From NCBI GenBank assembly GCA_027596195.1, contig JADGJG010000781.1:1-12630 (forward strand): 12,630 nucleotides of DNA. The letters are read 5' to 3'. Position 1 is the stretch's first letter. Each line of letters begins with the position of its first letter. Position numbers and translations under genes: made by a program. This document shows positions 1-9,000 of the stretch, one piece after another. Origin of the DNA: Podochytrium sp. JEL0797 (lineage: Eukaryota > Chytridiomycota > Chytridiomycetes > Chytridiales > Chytriomycetaceae). Under the pieces are notes generated by a model, which was not told where the DNA came from, ran no database searches, and saw only the letters and a program-made list of their open reading frames with translations.

Positions 1-1200
1 TTCCAAAAACTCAACCCCAAAATCAACCTCCCGCAGCCCAAACAGCATCCCAACCCCGACAGTCTTGCCACCCGCACGTACCCCTACCGCGCGCTCAAAC
101 TTGACCTCGATTACATACACTGGCGCCACTACCACCGCCGAAACCGCACTCGCATGGCCCCATGCCATTTCTCCCAGCGTGACGTTAAACGAGACACCGC
201 CCTGCTTCGACTTAGTGGGACCCGTGATTGGAATTGTGACACCCACGGAGGAGTTACACGCGCGGTGGGGAGGGTGTATTTCGAAACAGGTGGAAGGTGT
301 TATGTGGATCGCGATTCGGGTTCCTGGTGGAGACGGGGTTGTAGCGAGGAGGGAGGCGAGGAGGGTTGTGTTGAGGCGGAGTGAGAAGGAGGTGTGGGTT
401 TGAGTGAGGTTGGTTATGACGCGGGGGGGTGTGGGGGATTTTTTGTCGTGGAGGCGGAGAAGGAGGGTTTGGTTTTGGAGGAGGTTGGGGTGGTAAGGGT
501 GGAGGGGAACGTTGGAGGGGAGGTGGATGAGGGTGACTTTGAATCCGGGTGGGTTGGTGTTGTGGTTGAGAGTGAGGGTGGTTGTGGTGGAGGGTTGGGT
601 TCCTGTCACGGGGCGGGTGAAGAGGACGCTGAGGCTTGTGTAACCTGGGGCAATGTGGAGTGGGGTTGGGGTCAATTGTGGGACGGAAGTGGCGACGCTT
701 TGCATGACGATCACGGGCTCGGGGTATAACGAGTTGTCCAAAACGGGACGCGTCGTGGCGGTCCATGGCGTTCGACGCGAAGAGAACATGCCAGTAGTGG
801 TGGTAACGTCATTGGTGTCGCAGACCAGTCGGACGGAATACATGTCCACATCGCGAGGAAGAGAAGTTTCTTCGGCACTCAAACTGCTCTTGAACAATGT
901 GCAGGATTGGATTTCTTGAACGGGACATTTGCACGTCGCTGCGGTTCCGTCACCTTCCCCAACGCGCAGACACGCGAGGGACCCGACGGACGCTGTTTCG
1001 TCTGTGACAATGATTTCGAGGGGGCACCACTTTACTTGGTGGATGCGTGACCCCGATGAGGTTCTGTATCCTTCCGTCACCGATGCATTGGGAGGATCCA
1101 TGGCGTCGCGAATTCTCTGCGTCTCCGTCATTTCGCGCAGTGTCGTGTTGGACAAGAGGTGCCATGTGGGTTGTTGATGCACGGCGGACATGTGGGCGTC
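1..1200 (-). other. Gene A ectodomain region (residues ~567 to >966)
   Basis: This is the continuous frame after the last hydrophobic segment. Sequons NTT, NAS, NQT, NLT, NTT, NSS and NVT are present, against very few Lys/Asp/Glu clusters. Cys residues lie near 618-666 (for example a CKC and later QSC), then near residue 824 and residue 836. Alternating hydrophobic/Thr stretches (VIVMQSVATSV, SLSVLFTRPV, TTTTLTLNHN, FKVTLIHL) suggest a chain of beta-sandwich modules. No signature of a named domain was visible, and the region is truncated by the window edge. Confidence 0.55.
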
Positions 1201-3014
1201 GATGGAGAGGAGGGAGGCTTGGAAGAGGACTGTGGTTGCGAGGGACGCGAGAAGGATGGCGAGGGTGATTGATTTTTGGGGGATGGTTTGCAAAGGGGAC
1301 AGGAGGTGCGTGCATTTTTGGTGAAACGTCATGGTTTTTAGGATGGGAAGGTTCTGGGTGGGAAGAATTGAGTTTGTGTATCACTTTCACGTCACAAGGG
1401 TGAGGCTTACGTTCAACAACGGGAGGTAGATCCATGCGTTGACGCCTGCAAAAGCGAGGGTCAAGAAAATGTAGAGACCCGCGTGCAGCCACAATGTCGA
1501 GTCGATGGCGGTTTCAATCTCTGAGGCTTCGACGGCGGGAAAACGGTCGTGGATGGTCATGGCAAGAGTTTCGAGGCGAGGTTTCGCAGATGACACTTGG
1601 AGGGAGTATCCGACGAGAGCGAGGGGGGTAACTGGAAGATTTTTTAGGTGTTAAACGTTATGAGAATGGGATAAAAATGGGGAACCGCACCCGACACGAA
1701 AAACTTGGCGAGCTTGTTGGCGACCACAGGAATCCCTTTCCTCACTACACCACTGACTGCTTGATACGCTTTTGTACGGCCCAGAATCGCCATACAATCC
1801 TTCACAATCAAAACGATATGCACGAGGACGCTCCACACGAGTTTGGTGAATTTGGAAGTGCGCAGTGGCGCGGTTTGGATCCAGAACCAGATGGCTAGAT
1901 TGTGACTCAGTTTCATCACGACTTGGAACACAAATACAGTGAAAATGTAGGTCTTGGTTTGCTTGATCGCGTCCACTTTGGCCTGCACGGCCTGTTTCAA
2001 TTCGGCCCACATTTCAGCAGGGGTTTTGGACGGCGGTGAAGGGGGTGGTGGGGGTGGTGGGGGTTTTGGCTTGGGAGTAAAGTAGGCCTTATAATCGAAA
2101 TCGCGCCAATACAGATACGATTCGATGGCCCAAGCTTTTGTGTCGACAAGAAACTGTTGAATGTCGGCCCATGTGAGGTTCTGGATTTGATTGATTTTGA
2201 CCTCGATCCACACGCGGGAGCCGTCACGGAAATTTCGGTAGCGGATAAACAGGGTGCGGTCGAGGTATGGATGCACGGTTTGGACCATGAAGGGGGTTTG
2301 GTTGATTTTGCGGAGAAGGATGCAGACGGCTTTGTAGAGGAACAGAAGGACTTTGAAGACAACCACGAGCATATTGTAGATGATCAAGTTGAGGGGAACG
2401 GCAGGTGGAGGCTGTGGCTGTGTGTGATTCGACGGGGATCGTTTGATTAAAAAAGGGCAACACGTGCGTGGCTCCAAACGAACCTTCTTTTTCCTTGCAG
2501 CAGACTTTGAGGATCGGATGCTCTTTGAGCGATGGATGGGAGTGTTCAGCACGGGCTTTGCGGAGTCGTTGAGTTTTGTGTTTGGTATCTTTGGATCGCT
2601 GTCGTCCAGGAAGGCACGATTGACACGCGAATGGAGAGTGTCTGATGAAGCAACCTCGCGCAGGGCGTTGGGGGCCGTGGGTCGAGGAGTGGTGTGTGAG
2701 GCGTCGGGGAGATCTTCGAGGGAGAGGTGATCGTCGAGGGTGTCGTTGAGAGGGAGTCCTAGAGAGTCTTCGATGGTGTCCTCTAGAGAGCCCTCTAGGG
2801 AATGTTCGAGAGAGTCCCCTAAAGACTCGGCAAGGGACTCGGCAGGAGACTCGCCAAGTGACTCAGCAAAGGAGTCCCCGTCCAGCAGGTCCTCCCCGCA
2901 CAGACTCTCCTCCTCCTCCTCCTCCTCCTCTACACTCTGCGCATCCAGGGCGATCCGGGCTTCAGACGAGATGCCGTCGAGCAGCGAGTCGTCCAGCGAG
3001 TATGAAATGTCCAT
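1..3014 (-). CDS. Gene A: polytopic membrane protein with acidic repeat N-terminus and glycosylated ectodomain (3' partial)
   Basis: Three exons join in frame: 3014-1691, 1631-1411 and 1353-1 (441 residues plus one base, 74 codons, 451 codons), giving at least 966 residues with no stop; the end lies outside the window. The start is the first ATG of the frame. Residues 1-110 are acidic, with eight consecutive Glu and ten Ser-centred tetrapeptides; 161-192 is basic (RKKK at 174-177). Hydrophobic segments lie near 208-234, 355-379, 390-411, 427-453 (weak), 488-515 and 543-566. A poly-proline stretch sits at 314-329. Residues 567-966 alternate beta-like strands with Pro/Thr turns and carry seven NxS/T sequons plus several Cys, so this part is probably lumenal or extracellular. 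The acidic N-terminus would then be cytosolic (inference). The gene is divergent from gene B and shares its promoter. I do not recognise the family. Exon joins are phase-consistent, but no transcript was available. Confidence 0.78.
1354..1410 (-). other. Gene A intron 2 (57 nt)
   Basis: Read on the minus strand, it starts GTAAGC and ends CCCACCCAG, in phase 0. Exon 2 ends in codons for LPLLN and exon 3 opens with AAC CTT CCC. Without splicing, the frame of exon 2 stops at 1389-1387 and the frame of exon 3 is closed by a TGA at 1383-1381, so splicing is what joins the two halves. Confidence 0.75.
1632..1690 (-). other. Gene A intron 1 (59 nt)
   Basis: Read on the minus strand, it starts GTGCGG and ends AAAAAATCTTCCAG, with a branch-like CATAAC. 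It is in phase 1 (G joined to TT, making Val). The unspliced frame ends in TAA about 46 nt downstream of the donor. The nearby alternative GT (GTGTCG) would not keep the frame of exon 2. Confidence 0.75.
2313..2393 (-). other. First membrane segment of gene A
   Basis: Residues 208-234 form an uncharged run apart from two Lys (core NMLVVVFKVLLFLYKAVCIL). It follows a Pro-rich linker and is followed by an Arg/Lys pair. It is long enough to span a bilayer and resembles the gene B tail segment in pattern (see findings). Confidence 0.65.
2757..2876 (-). repeat. Ten acidic tetrapeptide repeats in gene A
   Basis: Residues 47-86 split exactly into ten four-residue units: DSFA, ESLG, ESPA, ESLA, ESLG, DSLE, HSLE, GSLE, DTIE, DSLG. 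The consensus is acidic-Ser-Leu-x, coded by a degenerate 12 nt unit. Period 4 could give an acidic helix with Leu on one face, and each Ser follows or precedes an acidic residue as in casein kinase 2 sites (inference). Confidence 0.75.
2907..2930 (-). repeat. (GAG)8 trinucleotide run coding Glu8
   Basis: Eight consecutive GAG codons on the minus strand encode residues 29-36 of gene A. It is a pure triplet microsatellite, so its length is likely to vary between strains. Confidence 0.85.
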
Positions 3015-3066
3015 GTGTGTTGTTTGATTAAAAAATCTGAGACAAAAAAACGAATCTCGCAAAGAG
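3015..3066. promoter_or_regulatory. 52 bp divergent promoter between genes A and B
   Basis: Only 52 bases separate the two ATG codons, and they are A/T-rich in an otherwise GC-rich window (a TTGATTAAAAAATC block and an A7 run). Each strand has a stop-bounded or ATG-free stretch upstream; gene B's frame has a TGA at 3025-3027. The gene B start has a purine at -3 and G at +4; the gene A start has C at -3 and G at +4. No clear TATA box or factor site was recognised. The 5' untranslated regions must be very short or overlap the opposite gene. Confidence 0.6.
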
Positions 3067-6000
3067 ATGGGACCACAGGAAGAGGAGAGGCAGACGCAGC
3101 GAGTCAGCAAGCGCAGGTCTGTGGCGCACTGGCCGAGTGTGTCGCAGCTGATCCAGCTGCATTCGGAGGAGCAGCGGATGCGTGAGTATCCTTCCCTCCT
3201 TGGTGTCCACCCACGGGCACCCTAATCCATCGCACCCTTCCCTACTGATACTCTCCCACCTCCTACTACCCCATTACATCCCATAGAAACCACGTCCAAG
3301 CCCAACACCTCGATCACGCAGGAGCGCACACACTCGCTCAAGTCCGTGTTCAGCAAGGACGACGAAGCCCTGCCCCTGCCACGCGCAACCTCCACCCCCC
3401 CTTCATCCCTGCATCGCTCGCGCCAGCTTCCTGCCCCCGCAAACTGGAACACGAGCCCGATTCTCGCCACCCCGCCAAAAAAATCACATTCCGCGATCAG
3501 CGACAAGAGCCACGATGCCACCACAACAAGCTCTTTCTTTGAAAGCTCAAAGGGACACTCCTCCACCGAAGATTCCTCAGCAACAACAACCTTTGCCAAA
3601 TACTCCTCCTCACCCACGGAGAGTCTTCAGATTTCTTTTCCCTCTAACACCGAAAGCGCAAACACCATGTCCCGCTCAAAATCATCCCCCTTCCCACACG
3701 CTGCCGCCACTGCATCACCCCCTGAAATCTTGCTCTATCGCGACACTGTCCCCGCCCAACCCGTGAGCGTCAGCGCTTTGCGGAACCACTTTGCATCTCC
3801 CCCGCCACCTCCCGCATCGATTCTCAATCCCCCTGTCCCACCCCCGCCGCGGCAGAAACTCACGCCAACCATCAATGAGAACAGCAGCGCCTTTTTCGCG
3901 TCCTCTTTGCAGAGTCAACCTGCTATCGAATCCCATCAGGTGGACGAAGACGGACTCATGCCCAAAGCGTTTTACAAGCATCAGTTTGGAGATGTGGTGG
4001 GTGAATTGTCGTTTCATTTGAAAATGAGGGAAGGGAGGTTGAAGGAAGAGGCGGCGGCGCGTGAAGCGACCGGTCCAGGTGCCAAGAAAAAGAAAAGGGA
4101 AGGGGTGGTGAGTGTGCAAGAGATTTTGGAGATGGCTGCCGTTTCTGCTGCTGTTGCTTCGGATTCTGGTGATGCTGGATCAAGGTATGTTGCTGCTTTT
4201 TGGGGACCAACGGACATTGTTTTGATTCTGTTTCCCTCATTCACCCAAGGCCATGCGATACTGACGTCGTTGCACTCGATTCCGCGACGACACAACCAAC
4301 AAATTCTCATCAAACTCGAGAGTCAGTTCGAGAGGAGGCTCCAGAAGCACTCCCGGCGACTTTCGAATCAACGCCACTCGAAACGAACCAACTCTCGCTC
4401 TCCAACGATACCATATACCAAACCCCTTCAGCCATCTCATTCAAAGCAAACAAATCTCTCGAGACTGTGCCAGTAAAACCTACATCTCAATTGGTAATCA
4501 CCTCCAAACCTGAGTTCAACAAAAAACGCTCCACTTAAAATATCAAAAACAAAGTCCTTCTCTTCCCTCATCAGCGAACAAGGTCCTTCCTTCCTCCGAA
4601 GAACTCCATCCTCCCACACGTCAACAGCATCCATGCCCACAGCCGCTGCACCATCACCCTCCCCCCCCCCCCCCCCCCCCCCCCCCCCCACCCACCCCCC
4701 CCCCCCAAAACCCCCCCCACCCCCAACAAACCACACCCAAACCACGAGACCCCCCCCCTCCCCCCCCTTCCCCACAACCAACCTCGACACCTTACACCCA
4801 CCCCTCCACCTCACAAGCCTCACCCTCCCGTCTTCTCCTCCCCCCTCCGCCTCCGAACCCATCTACATCCCCCCCGCGACCCCTGCTGCGGACATGCCGC
4901 GCCGGATCTCCATGGCCTCTGTATCTTCTTCGGCGGAAGACGCGTATTCGTGGGCAGCTGGGGCGAGTAGTTGTGGGGGCAGTAGTGTTGCGAGTGATTC
5001 GATGAGTTTTGAGGAGAGTAGTGGCGGGGAGCAGGAGGAGGACGAGGAAGTGGCGGTATCAGCTGCGCGGGAAGAGAGCGATGAAGAGGATGAAGCGAGG
5101 GAAGTGTTTTTTGTGGAGAGTGGTGGTGCGGGTGTGGAGGTGGGAAGACCGGGGTCCATGACTTCGAGTATGGATCGGTTTTTGTTTCCGATTTTTGAGG
5201 GGGAGGAGGAGGATGAGGAGGTGGAGAGGGGGTATGAGGATGTGTGGAGGGGTGGTGGTGGAGGGAGGGAGGTCAGTATGGAGTCGTTGGTGACGCCTAC
5301 GGAAAAGGGTGTGGGTGTGTTTGGAGGGGTGGAAGGGTTGGGGAATGGTGATGGTCGGGGATGGGAGTCTCATCGGGGCGAGAACTCGTACGAGCCTTAT
5401 GGGCGGGAGGATGTGCGACGGGGGGATGGTGGGTATGGTCGGGATAATGGGTATGACGAGGAAGAGTCGATGGAAGTGGAGGTTGTGACTTTGAGTGCGT
5501 TGGAGGAGCAGGATAAGCGGTATCGTCGGTTGAGCGCGGCCGGGGTGGTGGATGCGCCGAACGGCGAGTGTACCGACGCGTTGCCGCAACACGCCGCCGC
5601 GGCGGTGGCGGAAGAGGAGGCGAGTGTATCCATGGAAGCTGAGGTCGTGACGCTTGGGGCGCTGATGGAGCAGGAGAAACGGTATCGGCGGTTGAGCCAG
5701 TTGTGGAATCAGGCTGGGGATGACGAGCAGGCGTCAACGACGATGGGGCAGGAGGAGAAGGAGGCTCCGCGGGGAGCGTTGGGGATGGGGATGGATGCGT
5801 CGCAGGTTGAGTTGAAGATTGCGGAAGTGAGTATTCAGGATCCTGGGGTTGTGGAGTTTGTGGAGGAGAAGGTTTCGCCGTTGGCGGCGGCGAGTTCGAT
5901 GGTAACAAGCGCACTTTCCCCCGTTCTGGGATTTGGGATGATTTGTAACGGTTTTTTTTTGGCAGAAATCCATTTTTCAACGGCTCTTTGGTGCGGCTGC

Positions 6001-9000
6001 GGCTGCTTCTGCACAGTCGGGTCAGAAACCGGACGAACGCGTTTCATTGTTGGACGACGTACATGAGCAAACTGAACCCACCTCCGCCTCCACCTCCTTG
6101 TCGCTGGAAACGACACCACGCGCGGTTGTGGCTGGACCAAAACAACCGACAGACGCGGGTGGTAAGGACACACCCAACGCACTTTCTGTGAGTGAATCGT
6201 GGTCCGACAACCACCATTCGGGGGAAAGCACTGCGACTGATGGCGGTGTGGTTCAATCGCCGCCTTTGCGGGATGGGAGGGGGAAGAGAAACTCTGTGGT
6301 GAGCTGACTTGTTTTTTTTTGGTTCTGTTGAGGACTGATGAACTCTTGTGAGCAGCAATCGTTGTTCCAACGCGTCTTCTTGCCCTCTGCGCGGGTCAAC
6401 GACGGCGACAAGAACGAAGAGGACGAAGAGGAGGAGGAGGATGCGCAGGTATCAGGATACGCGAAGCTTAGTAACGAGAGTGATGATGATGACACACCTC
6501 CCGCCCATTCGGGGTCGTCGGAAGAGTCTATCGTTTCAAACGTTACGGTTCGGGGAATCGAATCCGCTCCTCCTGTTGCTGCTCCTGTCGTGGCTGCCGT
6601 TCCAGAGGTTGGTCTTGGCACAGAGGAAGGGGGCAACTTGCGTCCGGATGAAGAATCTCGCGTGTTGACAACGGAGAAGGCACCAGCTGTCGTCCCTCTC
6701 GCTCCACTGGAACCATCCCCACCCGCGAATGATTCGAGCGAGGAGCCCGAACTCGACCCAGAATTCGATTGGGCCCTCGATCCAACGACAACCACAACCC
6801 TTTCCACGCACGACTCGCTCGGCGACGAGATTCTTTCCAAAATCAAAGCCTCACGGCCTGTGCGGAGTAAACAGTCGATTCAGCAGCTGAAACAGGTGTT
6901 GAGGGTGATTGATTGTGCGATTGAGGAGGATGCAAGTAGTTGTGATGGGAGGAGTGTGAGGAGTATGGCGAGTCGGGGGTCGATGGGGAATATTGGTGGG
7001 AGAGTGGGTGGGGAGGAGGGGGAGGAGTTTGGGGTTTTGAATTCTGAGGGGGTTGGTGGTGCGGTTGGTGGGAATGGGGACGAGATGGGCGTTGAGTCCG
7101 CGGTGGATTCGAATTCCTGGGTCGATTCAACGGACACTGTGCGTGCTTCTAGTCGAGGCATGTCTGATTGGGATTCTCATGCGGCGAATCCATCTTTGCC
7201 AGGGCAGCCGCCGTCGGTTTGCGAAGATGGTGCGGCTCCTGGAAGTCGCGACGAGCCGACTCTGATTGCGGCTGAAGTGGGCGTGCCTGCTCATGAGGAA
7301 GCGTTTGCTGTTATTGCACCACCTCCACCACCGCCGTCATCGAGCCGCTCAGCGTTGAGGCAGATGCCTGCCTTTACGTTCTTGAAGCAAAAACCCGCAG
7401 AGGAAGTGATTGGCCTGCCCGAAACTGCTGTTGTGAACTCGCCGTCAGACGTCGATTTGCCGTTGTCACCCCGCGTATCAAACTCTTCTGTCCCTCCTTC
7501 AGCACCACCAGTCAATGTTGTGGTTGACTCACGAGCAGGAAATGCTCTTGTGGAAGACGCGATCGTCTTTCAACCTCCTCCTCCGCGGGGGCACGCGTCG
7601 AGTAGTCGACCTAGCTTGTTTTCTGTCTTTTCTTCGTGGCCCCCTCAGCCCGATTCGATTCCAGAGACGACAGTCGTTGTGCAAGAGTGAGAGCTTTTCT
7701 GTTTTGTCTCTTTGTCACCTGCGCGTGTTATTTTTTCTGATTTTTTTCTTTGTTTGAACGCAGAGCGGCGCAACCGCGAGGAGTCCAAGCAGACGAACTA
7801 ATCCCCATGCCGAACCCACCCGCGATTTTGAATCGATTCTCGTCCCCTGAGCCCGAGCCAACCACAACCGCGATTGTTCAAGAATCCACTACTTCCAACC
7901 CAAGGGACGTCACTCCGCCTCCGCCGCCCTCCTTCCCCCCTCCCACTTTTGCGAAACGAAAATCGTCGTTGAATCCTCAGTCTGAGAGGGACCACGTGCC
8001 GATTCCAGACCACGTGCCTGTTCCAGAGACATTGCCGCACGATGCGGACGCGCCTGATTCCTCGTTTGACTACGCATCGGGTTTGAACACGGCGAGGCAT
8101 AAGGTCTCCTTGGTGGCGGGTGTGAAACCTGTGATTTTGGAGGTGGAAGAGCTATCTGTACCGATGGTGGAGTCTCCCATCGTTCGATTCGATGCTGTGC
8201 CTCCGCGGGTTTCGTCCGACCGCGTGCTGATTCCAGACACATTGCCGCACGATGCGGAAGCGCCTGCTTCTTCGTTTGACTACGCAGCAGGTTTGAACAC
8301 GGCGAGGCATAAGGTCTCCTCGGTAGTGGGTGTGAAACCCGTGACTTTGGAGGTGGAAGAGCTACCTGTACCGATGGCGGAGTCTCCTGTCGGGCGATTG
8401 GATGTTGTGCCTCCGCTGATTTCGTCGGACCGCGTGCCGATTCCAGACACATTGCCGCACGATGCGGAAGCGCCTGCTTCTTCGTTTGACTACGCAGCAG
8501 GTTTGAACACGGCGAGGCATAAAATCTCCTTGGTAGTGGGTGTGAAACCAGTGACTTTGGAGGTGGAAGAGCTATCTGTACCAATTGTGGAGCCTCCCGT
8601 CGTGCGATTGGATGTTGTGCCTCCCCGGGTTTCCTCGAGACATGTGCGTGAGGAGTCTTCTACTGCTGATGTAACCACTGCTGTTCCATTGGTGGTTGAA
8701 AACGCGGGTTCTCTTCCGGTTGAGGATAATGGCGTCGGTGAATCGAGTTGGCGAATGGATGGTGCGGAGGTGGAGGAACCGGGTTTGGACGAGGCGCGTT
8801 CTCGCGGTGTCTGGGAAGATCCCGTGGTTGTGCAAGAGGAAACGGTTCCCCAAGTGTCGCCTGCGGCCTCTGCTACGGAGATGAGGGAGATCTCTGGTGT
8901 TGATATGGCTGTGGATCCAGTGTCTCTGATGGATTCTGTGGATATGGTGGAGGAGTTGGTCGCGGCTGGGGATGCATCGGAACCCTCGTTCAGTTTCTCG

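Noticed and set aside
254..766. Minus-strand frame rich in His/Pro/Arg
   Set aside because: It overlaps gene A exon 3 in another frame. Its skewed composition is a shadow of the C-rich coding strand, and it has no splice support.
1330..1332. Separate gene starting at the ATG 1332 (minus)
   Set aside because: A consensus GTAAGC...CAG intron of 57 nt joins the preceding exon in phase 0, and only about 55 bases would remain between two genes on the same strand.
950..1492. Minus-strand 180-codon open frame starting at 1492
   Set aside because: It covers parts of gene A exons 2 and 3 and the intron in the wrong frame. The spliced model explains both flanks better.
1..3014. POM152-type pore membrane protein for gene A
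   Set aside because: The broad layout (cytosolic tail, membrane segments, beta-rich lumenal part) is similar, but there are more membrane segments and no sequence signature that I can point to.
3108..3110. Upstream start for gene A at 3110
   Set aside because: The codon is TTG, not ATG, and it would overlap gene B's first exon. The first ATG is at 3014.
5085..5160. FFAT-like motif (acidic tract then VFFVES)
   Set aside because: The acidic lead-in and FF fit, but the key Asp and Ala positions of the FFAT core are absent.
4633..6066. Independent gene starting at ATG 4633
   Set aside because: Coding-like sequence in the same frame extends upstream of this ATG through a strong acceptor at 4574, and the frame after 5901 is replaced by a well-supported splice. 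A gene split here remains possible but less likely.
6253..6846. Minus-strand 197-codon Ser-rich frame
   Set aside because: It crosses gene B intron 5 antisense. Its poly-Ser comes from the GAG/GAT-rich sense strand.
8008..8637. CRISPR-like or satellite array
   Set aside because: The repeats are in coding frame with an exact codon multiple and no spacers. They are protein repeats.
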